Shown here: piece after piece, positions 1-5,385 of the stretch
Position numbering within the stretch: the stretch's first letter is position 1
Layout: every line of letters starts with the position of its first letter
NCBI GenBank assembly: GCA_031374415.1
Contig: JANMGB010000357.1
Location: 1 to 5,417, forward strand
Source: CANHBY01 sp031374415
Lineage (GTDB): Bacteria > Pseudomonadota > Gammaproteobacteria > Burkholderiales > Burkholderiaceae_C
Direction: 5' to 3'
DNA length: 5,417 bases
Notes under the pieces: generated by a model
Databases searched by the model: none
Seen by the model: only the letters and a program-made list of their open reading frames with translations
Told to the model about the DNA's origin: nothing
Position numbers and translations under genes: made by a program

Positions 1-312
1 GCCTGCCAGACCGGCTCCGAAGTCGCGCCCGCCGTTGACGTTGTCTTCCATGCCGACATAGTACGTCTCACCGGCATTCGACGGATTGATCAGGGTGCCG
101 AAGGCGTCCGTCAGGAGCGAAGCCGAACCGTTCGTGAAGACCGCGAACTGCTGATTGATTGTCACCGCATTCGACCCGATGGCGCCAGTCCCGGTCCGCA
201 TCGCAGAGCTGTACGTGGTACCAGCACCGGCGGTCGGGAGCACCTGCGTGATCCAGATCGAGAAGCGATCCGTGATCACCGTTTCGAGACCGACGAGCGA
301 GGCACCATTCAT
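1..312 (-). CDS. Hypothetical protein, 5' part only (runs off the left edge)
   Basis: This minus-strand frame is open for 104 codons from ATG at 312 to the window edge. I prefer it to the other frames because it reads like a real protein: balanced composition rich in Gly, Thr, Ser, Ala and Asn, with stretches such as TINQQFAVFTNGSASLL (residues 51-67) and ETYYVGMED (82-90). The competing frames are Arg/Pro/His-rich. A GAGG at 324-327 could serve as ribosome binding site, either for GTG at 316-318 (good spacing) or for this ATG (11 bases away). A TGA in frame at 337-339 limits the start. There is no signal peptide or membrane segment at the N-terminus. The Gly/Thr/Asn-rich, beta-prone sequence would fit a surface, phage-structural or adhesin-like protein, but I do not recognise the family. 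It lies downstream of a terminator, so it needs its own promoter, and I see no convincing one. Confidence 0.45.
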   Translation of the reverse strand, partial: MNGASLVGLETVITDRFSIWITQVLPTAGAGTTYSSAMRTGTGAIGSNAVTINQQFAVFTNGSASLLTDAFGTLINPSNAGETYYVGMEDNVNGGRDFGAGLAG

Positions 313-427
313 CACCACACCACCCTCGTGGCTCGCTCATCCCGCGGGGGTCGGTCGCGCAGGCAACTGCGGCCCGGGGGGGGGCGCCAGAATCCGTCTT
401 TGGCGTTGACCTGCGCACGCGACAGGC

Positions 428-459
428 AAAAAAAAGCCTGCCCTAAACAACGGGCAGGC
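428..459 (-). terminator. Rho-independent terminator of the minus-strand RNA
   Basis: GCCTGCCC (436-443) and GGGCAGGC (452-459) form a perfect 8-bp GC-rich stem with an 8-base loop. On the minus strand the stem is followed by eight U (A at 428-435 on the plus strand). The plus-strand side has no U tract, so it works leftward only. It ends a transcript coming from the right, where no minus-strand protein gene exists within reach, which argues for a non-coding RNA at roughly 460-650. Confidence 0.85.
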
Positions 460-650
460 ATCAGGGTAGGTGGCCCGGCGGACAACGCATGCATTAAACG
501 CACATATGCCGGGCCCCTTATCCGAGATGACCAAGGCTCTTGGTGTGGCCCTTGGTTCAATTCGTGTCACAGCGATGCGAACTGTAGGCTGCCCGAGACG
601 AGCCGCCTATCCCCCTCGAGAGGGAGACGCAAAAAGACCAATTTATGGTT
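460..650 (-). ncRNA. ssrS: Structured non-coding RNA, candidate 6S RNA
   Basis: On the minus strand this stretch carries several blocks resembling the 3' half of E. coli 6S RNA in the same order: TCTCGGGCAGCC (600-589), GACAC (569-565), TTGAACCAAGGG (560-549) and CATCTCGG (529-522). The comparison is from memory, not an alignment. 6S RNA binds the sigma70 RNA polymerase holoenzyme and mimics an open promoter. Pairing visible here includes TAGGC/GCCTA closing an apical hairpin near 587-611, CTCTCGAGG near 616-624 opposite the CATCTCGG segment, and GGCCCGGC/GCCGGGCC (472-479 with 508-515). The last comes just before the terminator. The YgfB-like gene next door also recalls the E. coli ssrS region. 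Against the call, the 5' half is shorter than in E. coli, I cannot draw a convincing full closing stem, and no strong promoter is visible (weak CATAAA at 647-642). The 5' end is uncertain, between about 630 and 690. Confidence 0.5.
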
Positions 651-668
651 GGAAGGCACAATGTAGGC

Positions 669-1379
669 ATGCCCGCACCCCGTCCACCACGCGCTTCGCG
701 CCCTGCCCGCCCACCCCGACCCCCTGCGCAAGCGGGGGTCACCGATGCCCAACGCGAGACGCTTCAAGAAGGCTTTGACAGCCTGCCTGAACCGCTGGAG
801 CCTTTGGACGTCAGTGCGCTGGATGGTTTTTTGTGCGCGGTTTTGTTGCAGCCACAGCCCATTGTCGAGGCGCGTTGGATGGCCCATGTGTTTGACATCG
901 ATGCCCGCCCCGTTCCGGTCGATTTTGACGTGGCGCCGCTGTGCGAAGTGATTCGTCAACGGCACCGCGAATTGAATCACGCCATCGAGGATCGTCAATG
1001 GTTTGACCCCTGGGTGTTCGAGCTTGATGAGCTGGGTGATGAGGTCGAAGCGGTCTACCCCTGGGTGGCCGGCTTTGCGACCGCATTGACACTCTTTCCC
1101 GCGTTGACTGAACGCTCTGAGGGGCCCCATGCTCAGGCCTTCATTGAGCCCCTGGCCTTGATCTATCGCCACCTCGACCCCGATGACCTGGAAGAGGCGG
1201 ATGCCTTGCTGGCCGAGATCGACACGCTGGAGCCGCCCGCCAATTTGAGCGAAGCCGTAGAGGGCTTGGTGAGGGCCACGCTGTTGCTCGCGGACCGCAC
1301 CCGCCCACAGGCCCAAGCAGGCGGTGCCGGGCGCCCTGGTTTTCGGTCGGGGCCAGGCCCCAGGAAGCTGCGGCGCTGA
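669..1379 (+). CDS. UPF0149 (YgfB/YecA-like) family protein
   Basis: The 236-residue product carries the UPF0149 hallmark LDGFLCAVL (residues 51-59), followed by an acidic helical region with FDPWVFELDELGDEVEAVYPWVAGFATAL (112-140, in two pieces: FDPWVFELDE and VYPWVAGFATAL) and a late acidic helix (169-188). Family members are small, mostly helical cytoplasmic proteins of poorly defined role, some linked to regulation. The N-terminal 22 residues are Pro/Arg/Ala-rich and probably disordered. The C-terminus is basic (ending GPGPRKLRR) and has no cysteines, so the zinc-binding SEC-C tail found on many YecA-type proteins is missing. I chose ATG 669 because GGAAGG (651-656) lies 12 bases upstream. 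ATG 645, in frame, would add eight residues but has its purine-rich stretch 17 bases away. The start lies next to the candidate RNA on the opposite strand. The gene converges with the regulator gene across 45 bases. Confidence 0.82.
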   Translation: MPAPRPPRASRPARPPRPPAQAGVTDAQRETLQEGFDSLPEPLEPLDVSALDGFLCAVLLQPQPIVEARWMAHVFDIDARPVPVDFDVAPLCEVIRQRHRELNHAIEDRQWFDPWVFELDELGDEVEAVYPWVAGFATALTLFPALTERSEGPHAQAFIEPLALIYRHLDPDDLEEADALLAEIDTLEPPANLSEAVEGLVRATLLLADRTRPQAQAGGAGRPGFRSGPGPRKLRR

Positions 1380-1424
1380 GGAGCGAATCGGCGGCTGGGT
1401 CAGGTTGGGTTTCCTAAAGGCACC
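1380..1424. other. Short convergent intergenic gap
   Basis: These 45 bases separate the stop codons of two convergent genes. I looked for a bidirectional terminator and saw no stem followed by a U tract on either strand. Transcripts from the two sides may therefore overlap, or end by a Rho-dependent route. Confidence 0.5.
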
Positions 1425-2180
1425 TCATCCCCTGGGACTGAACGTTCTTGGGAACACCACCACCTCCTCTCGGCTGCGAAGCCGGTAGCTCATCGCGGGG
1501 CGGTGGCTTCCTCCCTCCACCAGACCAGACTCCATCAGGAAGTCGGCCGCAAGCATTCGGGTGCGAAAGCCACTCTTGTCCACTGGACGGCCCAGCACCA
1601 CTTCATAAATATGTTGAAGTTGTGGCAAGGTGAAGGGCTCTTCCAGCAAGAATGCGGGCAGTGAGGTGTATTCAACCTTGCCGCGCAGTCGTTCAGCGGC
1701 AACCTCCAAAATTTGGCCATGGTCAAACGCCAGAGGGGGGCCTTTGATGGCTTTGTCGACGGGCACCCAGTCCACATCTGCTGCATTTTCACCTTGTGTC
1801 AACTCCAGGTCAGCCCCGGAAATCAAGGCGAAATAGACGTGGGTGGCAGACCAACCCCGTGGGTCGCGGTTGGCGCTGCCCCAACTGCCCAACTGCTCCA
1901 AGTACGGACTGACCACCCCCGTTTTCTCCAACAACTTGCGGCGGGCGCAGGCCAGCAGATCAGCGTCGTTGTCCACATTCACGAAGCCACCAGGCAAGGC
2001 CCAACGGCCAGGAAACGGGTCTGTTGCGTCACCGGATCGCTGAAGCAGCAGCACTTGCAGTTTGTTCTTCAGGACGGTGAAGATCACCACGTCGACTGTC
2101 GTGTAAGGCAATGGAAACTTCGGCAAGGTGACTTCAGTTGAAGGCGTGAGTGCTGGTTTGAGGTTCTTTTTGTTGACCAT
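1425..2180 (-). CDS. nrtR: NrtR-like transcriptional regulator (Nudix domain + winged helix)
   Basis: The 251-residue product has an N-terminal Nudix domain (about 27-150) and a C-terminal winged-helix domain (about 180-245). The Nudix part shows DVVIFTV (30-36), LQVLLLQR (41-48), PFPGRWALPGGFV (55-67) and LGSWGSANRDPRGWSATHVYFAL (97-119, quoted in part). The DNA-binding part shows FTLPQLQHIYEVVLGRP (183-199). This architecture is that of NrtR, a repressor of NAD-metabolism genes that binds ADP-ribose-type ligands through the Nudix fold. The Nudix box is degenerate: between GG (64-65) and EKTG (85-88) the usual glutamate is Asn/Asp, REL is RKL, and EE is EK. It is probably a sensor, not a hydrolase, as in many family members. 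It is transcribed divergently from an operon with NAD-related enzymes, which suggests local control. ATG 2180 is the first start after the promoter region; the ribosome site is weak. Confidence 0.85.
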   Translation of the reverse strand: MVNKKNLKPALTPSTEVTLPKFPLPYTTVDVVIFTVLKNKLQVLLLQRSGDATDPFPGRWALPGGFVNVDNDADLLACARRKLLEKTGVVSPYLEQLGSWGSANRDPRGWSATHVYFALISGADLELTQGENAADVDWVPVDKAIKGPPLAFDHGQILEVAAERLRGKVEYTSLPAFLLEEPFTLPQLQHIYEVVLGRPVDKSGFRTRMLAADFLMESGLVEGGSHRPAMSYRLRSREEVVVFPRTFSPRG

Positions 2181-2194
2181 GAATCATCCCGTGC

Positions 2195-2223
2195 TTGACG
2201 AATGCTTTTGATAGTTGTATTGT
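2195..2223 (+). promoter_or_regulatory. Sigma70-like promoter of the SPFH-kinase-kptA operon
   Basis: TTGACG (2195-2200, five of six consensus bases) and TATTGT (2218-2223, four of six) are separated by 17 bases, the optimal spacing. Transcription would start near 2230, leaving a leader of about 50 bases before the SPFH start codon. The -10 element lies inside the first of two repeated operator-like sites, so a bound repressor would block polymerase. Confidence 0.55.
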
Positions 2224-2231
2224 GCAACCAT
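2211..2231. promoter_or_regulatory. Operator-like inverted repeat, site 1
   Basis: A 21-bp imperfect palindrome with half-sites ATAGTTG (2211-2217) and CAACCAT (2225-2231) separated by seven bases; six of seven positions are complementary. NrtR proteins are known to bind palindromes of about this size, though sequences differ between lineages. It overlaps the -10 element of the operon promoter. Binding by the adjacent NrtR-like regulator is inferred from position and symmetry. Confidence 0.6.
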
Positions 2232-2233
2232 AT

Positions 2234-2254
2234 ATAGTTGCACTGTACATCTAA
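2234..2254. promoter_or_regulatory. Operator-like inverted repeat, site 2 (weaker)
   Basis: This site repeats the form of site 1 at a 23-base step: ATAGTTG (2234-2240), seven bases, then CATCTAA (2248-2254), with five of seven positions complementary. The first 13 bases match those of site 1 at 11 positions. The same bases also form a second symmetry, GTGCAAC (2222-2228) with GTTGCAC (2237-2243) around CATATATA, which bridges the two sites. It covers the expected transcription start and early leader. Confidence 0.5.
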
Positions 2255-2278
2255 TCATCACAAGGAAAGGAAATCACC

Positions 2279-3322
2279 ATGTTCGGTCTTCGATTTACCA
2301 AATCCCAGCCCACTGTTCACCTCCTGCAGTTTCGCGCGGGCAAGGTGGTGCGCGAAGGCGCGGGGCAATCATTTTTCTACTACGCCCCCACCAGTACGTT
2401 GGTGGCTGTTCCAGTGGCCAGCCAGGACCGTCCCTTCATTCTGGAATTGGTCACCGCTGATTTTCAAAGCGTGACGGTGCAAGGCCAGGTGACCTACCGC
2501 ATTGGCGATCCCGGCCGAACGGCGAAGCTGATGGACTTCTCGCTCGATCCATCCGGTCAAAAGTACGTCTCCGAGGATCCCAAACGCCTCGGTGATCGTG
2601 TGGCCATGCAAGTGGAGGTGATCGTTCAGCAGGCGGTGCAAGCGCTGGAGTTGAAGCAGGCGCTGCGTGCTTCGGCCTTGATTGCGCGCAGCGCCCAAAA
2701 AGAATTGGCGGCACAAGCCGAGATGGCGGCGTTGGGGCTGGAGATTCTGGGGGTTTCCATCATCGCCGTGAAGCCGACGCCCGACATCGCTCGAGCGCTT
2801 GAAGCCGAAGCCAGAGAGTCCAACCTCAAAGCAGCGGACGACGCCGTGTTCTCGCGGCGCATGGCGGCGGTTGAGAAAGAGCGCTCGATACGCCAAAACG
2901 AACTCGATACCGACATTGCGGTGGAGCAGAAGAAACGCCAGATCAAAGAAACACAGATGGAAGCGAAGGCAACGTTGATGCGTAAAGAGAACGGTCTGCG
3001 CCAAGAACAAATGGCTTCAGACGTGGAGTTGGAAAATCAGCGCAAAGCCTTTGTGGCTGGCCAAGCGGAAAACAGCCGAACTTTGGCTGAAGCCGAAGCG
3101 CACCGCGTGGCGGCAGTGATGAAGGCTTTGGAGAATGCCGACCCGCGTGTGGTGCAGGCCTTGTCTGCTGCGGGCATGCAACCCCGTCAACTGATCGCCC
3201 AAGCTTTCGGGGGTATTGCGGAGCGAGCCGAACGCATCGGACAACTCAACATGTCGCCTGACCTATTGCAAAGCCTGATGGCCCCCCTTGGCCCCAAAAA
3301 AGCCACCAAGGAATCAACGTGA
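2279..3322 (+). CDS. SPFH/band-7 domain protein, soluble, with long coiled coil
   Basis: The 347-residue product starts with a beta-rich SPFH/band-7 domain (about 10-170). It shows FRAGKVVREGAGQSFFYY (18-35), a beta stretch around DFQSVTVQGQVTYRI (61-75) and the domain end LEILGVSIIAVKPTPDIARALEAEARE (154-180, quoted in part as LGVSIIAVKPTPDI). A strongly charged helical segment (about 170-285, Ala/Glu/Lys/Arg/Gln-rich) should form a coiled coil, followed by a tail with ALSAAGMQPRQLIAQAFGGI (294-313). SPFH proteins oligomerise into rings or cages, usually on membranes. This one lacks the N-terminal membrane helix of stomatins, so it is either cytosolic or peripherally attached. The start is supported by AAGGAAAGG (2262-2270), eight bases upstream. 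The stop overlaps the next start (GTGA), so stoichiometric co-expression with the kinase-like protein is likely, and the SPFH oligomer may scaffold it. Confidence 0.85.
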   Translation: MFGLRFTKSQPTVHLLQFRAGKVVREGAGQSFFYYAPTSTLVAVPVASQDRPFILELVTADFQSVTVQGQVTYRIGDPGRTAKLMDFSLDPSGQKYVSEDPKRLGDRVAMQVEVIVQQAVQALELKQALRASALIARSAQKELAAQAEMAALGLEILGVSIIAVKPTPDIARALEAEARESNLKAADDAVFSRRMAAVEKERSIRQNELDTDIAVEQKKRQIKETQMEAKATLMRKENGLRQEQMASDVELENQRKAFVAGQAENSRTLAEAEAHRVAAVMKALENADPRVVQALSAAGMQPRQLIAQAFGGIAERAERIGQLNMSPDLLQSLMAPLGPKKATKEST

Positions 3323-4269
3323 GCGCGGCAGCCAGTCATGGAGGGAATCAACGCAAAGTGGTGCTGATCACTCGCCATACCCGCCTGGAGGAGTTGGTGG
3401 TGCGTCACCACACCTTGGAGCAAGCGCGTTTTTATATCGAGCATTTAGGCGCTGACTTCTCCGACTACTTGCGTGAGAACGCAGCCTATGCGAAGGCGCT
3501 GCAGGTCACGGTGGAGACGCTTCAAGCCTGGGGACGCTACCAGTTGATGGATCGCAGCTACCTGCCCAACTATGTATTCGCGCACGACGACATCGTGGTG
3601 GCCCTGGGCCAAGACGGCTTGGTGGCCAACACAATGAAGTACTTACATGGCCAGCCTCTCCTTGGTGTGAACCCCGAGCCTGGTCGTTGGGATGGCGTGC
3701 TGCTCCCCTTCCAGCCCGAAGGGCTCCACATGCTGTTGCCCGAGGTCGCGCAGAACCGGCGGGCAACCAAGGCAGTGACCATGGCCCAGGCACGTTTGTC
3801 GGACGGTCAGGTGCTGCGTGCGGTCAATGATTTGTTCATTGGCCCACGCTCGCACAGCTCTGCGCTGTACGACATTCAATGGGGGGAGCGGCAGGAGTCG
3901 CAATCGTCCTCGGGCGTGATCGTGGCCACGGGGTTGGGGTCCACTGCATGGTTGCGCAGTGTGGTGACGGGTTCATTGGGGATCTCTAACGCCGTTCGCT
4001 CACGCCGAGTACCGGTGGACTTCCAGGCCCAGCCCTGGGACGCGCCACAGCTGACGTTTGCGGTCCGCGAGCCCTTTCCCAGCCGACACTCCAGTACTGA
4101 ACTGGTTTACGGCGCGGTGACGGCCCAAGCGCCACTGACACTGCGTTCCCACATGCCAGACACGGGCGTGATTTTTTCCGATGGCATGGAAAACGACTTT
4201 CTGCGCTTTACCGCCGGCATGGAAGCGTGTATTGAGGTAGCCGACCAGCAAGGCTGCCTGGTGGTATGA
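3319..4269 (+). CDS. NAD kinase-fold protein, mitochondrial NADK2-like
   Basis: The 316-residue product aligns by eye with NAD kinases, which phosphorylate NAD to NADP. The catalytic loop reads VVALGQDG (93-100) where the family has GGDG; the aspartate is kept and the second glycine is Gln. LGVNPEPGRWDGVL (115-128) resembles the NADK2 loop with a GINTDP-type start. AVNDLFIG (168-175) is the NE/D motif, SSGVIVATGLGSTAW (197-211) the GTGS region, and GVIFSDGMENDFLRF (283-297) the C-terminal DG region. These details point to the human NADK2 clade, not to bacterial PpnK. The first 90 residues are not clearly conserved. GTG 3319 overlaps the SPFH stop by four bases and has AAGGA (3308-3312) six bases upstream, typical of translational coupling. 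It is probably not the housekeeping NAD kinase. The substrate could be NAD, NADH or a related molecule; the changed loop leaves activity open. Confidence 0.8.
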   Translation: MSAAASHGGNQRKVVLITRHTRLEELVVRHHTLEQARFYIEHLGADFSDYLRENAAYAKALQVTVETLQAWGRYQLMDRSYLPNYVFAHDDIVVALGQDGLVANTMKYLHGQPLLGVNPEPGRWDGVLLPFQPEGLHMLLPEVAQNRRATKAVTMAQARLSDGQVLRAVNDLFIGPRSHSSALYDIQWGERQESQSSSGVIVATGLGSTAWLRSVVTGSLGISNAVRSRRVPVDFQAQPWDAPQLTFAVREPFPSRHSSTELVYGAVTAQAPLTLRSHMPDTGVIFSDGMENDFLRFTAGMEACIEVADQQGCLVV

Positions 4270-4309
4270 ATAACAAGAAGAACGAAACTCATCAATCAAA
4301 GAGCAAACG

Positions 4310-4879
4310 ATGAAAGAACAACAAAATTCAAAGGCCACCAAAAGCCTCACCGCCACCAGCAAGTTCATGAGCCTGGTGCTCAGACATCAGCCCGAGCTCA
4401 TCGGTCTGAACCTGGATGCTGCCGGCTGGGTTTGTGTGGACGAACTGATCGCCAAGGCCTGTTCCGCGCGACACCCTTTGACCGCGGCATTGGTGCACGA
4501 AGTCGTTGCCACCAGCGACAAGCAGCGTTTTGCCATCAGCGAAGATGGCCTGCGCATTCGTGCCAATCAGGGCCATTCGATCGACGTGGAGCTGAATCTG
4601 CCCATCCAGACGCCACCAGCTGTACTGTTCCACGGCACCGCACGTCAGTTTTTGGCGCCCATACAGCGTGAGGGCCTCACCAAACGTGCCCGCCACCATG
4701 TGCACTTGACGACCGACATCCAAATTGCCTGCGCAGTGGGGAGGCGTTATGGCGAACTGGTGATGCTGCAGGTGGACGCAGCCCGCATGGTTGCCGACGG
4801 CCATGTGTTTCATGTGTCGGCGAATGGAGTGTGGCTAACCGACGCGGTGCCTGCGGTGTATTTGAATGTGCTGCCTTGA
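4310..4879 (+). CDS. kptA: KptA/Tpt1 RNA 2'-phosphotransferase
   Basis: The 189-residue product has the usual length and both halves of Tpt1/KptA. The N-terminal lobe has SKFMSLVLRHQPELIGLNLD (17-36), GWVCVDELI (39-47), KQRFAI (71-76) and IRANQGHSIDVEL (83-95). The C-terminal ADP-ribosyltransferase-like lobe has LFHGT (106-110), GLTKRARHHVHLT (122-134), VGRRYG (143-148) and FHVSANGVWLT (167-177). The family moves an internal RNA 2'-phosphate to NAD, releasing nicotinamide and ADP-ribose 1'',2''-cyclic phosphate. The four catalytic residues (Arg-His-Arg-Arg) correspond to R25, H26, R84 and R145 or R146, so the enzyme looks active. Tpt1 enzymes can also ADP-ribosylate 5'-phosphate nucleic acid ends. 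It follows the kinase-like gene after a 40-base gap with only a weak AAAGAG-type ribosome site, and is followed 11 bases later by the HAD gene. No RNA ligase or end-healing enzyme is visible here. Confidence 0.93.
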   Translation: MKEQQNSKATKSLTATSKFMSLVLRHQPELIGLNLDAAGWVCVDELIAKACSARHPLTAALVHEVVATSDKQRFAISEDGLRIRANQGHSIDVELNLPIQTPPAVLFHGTARQFLAPIQREGLTKRARHHVHLTTDIQIACAVGRRYGELVMLQVDAARMVADGHVFHVSANGVWLTDAVPAVYLNVLP

Positions 4880-4890
4880 AAGGAAACGAG

Positions 4891-5385
4891 ATGATCAAAC
4901 CGCTGATTGCGCTGGACGCCGACGGCGTGCTGCTTGATTACCACTTGGCCTACGCCAGCGTTTGGGAACGTGTCTTTGGCGAGCGCCCACGCGAGCGCGA
5001 CCCTATGGCTTACTGGCCAACAGACCGTTGGGCAGTCAAGCAACTGGAGGGTGAATCGCTGAAGCGGCTGGAAGCCGGCATGGACGAGCTTTTCTGGTCC
5101 AGCGTTCCCCCCATCGACTCCGCGCTCGAGGCCTGCCGAGCATTGCACGCGGCAGGGCATCGTTTGGTATGTGTGTCGGCACTACCTCCGCAGTTTGGCG
5201 ACGCTAGGCTGCGCAATCTGCACAAGCTCGGGTTCCCCATCGACAGCGTCATCGCTACCGGCCGCGCCGTGGGGATCCCAAGTTCGACAGCAGCGAGCCA
5301 TTTTTCCGTGATTTTGGCGAGGTCTCTTCGTTGCAAATCAATGGCTTACGCCGATTTTGAACCTCAAATTGAAAAGTGTTTGTAG
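4891..5385 (+). pseudogene. HAD-family hydrolase, 3' end replaced (probably truncated)
   Basis: The reading frame encodes 164 residues. Residues 1-123 look like a HAD-superfamily phosphatase: motif I LIALDADGVLLD (5-16) with nucleophile D9 and acid D11, a helical cap region (20-85) with YWPTDRW (41-47), and motif II LVCVSALP (92-99) with S96. After about residue 123 (VIATG) the sequence no longer resembles the family. The lysine of motif III and the paired acids of motif IV, which bind magnesium, are not identifiable in the tail (ASHFSVILARSLRCKSMAY and beyond). Base composition falls from 60-70% GC to about 40-50% at the same place. I infer that the true 3' end was lost to an insertion or rearrangement near 5265, leaving an inactive remnant. 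ATG 4891 has AAGGA (4880-4884) at six bases; the frame extends upstream inside kptA, which I rejected as start. The intact ancestor probably dephosphorylated a small phosphate, perhaps a nucleotide. Confidence 0.65.

Noticed and set aside
551..563. tRNA T-loop-like GGTTCAATTC on the plus strand
   Set aside because: The flanking bases do not form a T stem, and no acceptor or anticodon arm can be drawn around it.
567..1316. Long minus-strand open frame opposite the UPF0149 gene
   Set aside because: It is the antisense image of a recognisable family protein; the composition (many Gln, Gly, Arg, His) matches no family I know.
1349..1361. GGGGCC-A-GGCCCC hairpin near the end of the UPF0149 gene as a terminator
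   Set aside because: It lies inside the coding region, has almost no loop, and no U tract follows on either strand.
1713..2141. Plus-strand open frame opposite the NrtR-like gene
   Set aside because: No ribosome site or family features; the minus strand encodes a clear Nudix plus winged-helix protein.
2369..3010. Minus-strand open frame inside the SPFH gene
   Set aside because: It lies opposite a well-supported coding region in a phase that mirrors its codon bias, with a His/Leu/Arg-rich product and no motif.
4328..4813. Minus-strand open frame opposite kptA
   Set aside because: kptA matches its family along its whole length, so the antisense frame is a by-product.
4831..4890. Upstream in-frame start for the HAD protein
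   Set aside because: The added 20 residues overlap the conserved end of KptA and do not look like a HAD N-terminus; ATG 4891 has a good ribosome site and places motif I at residue 9, as usual.
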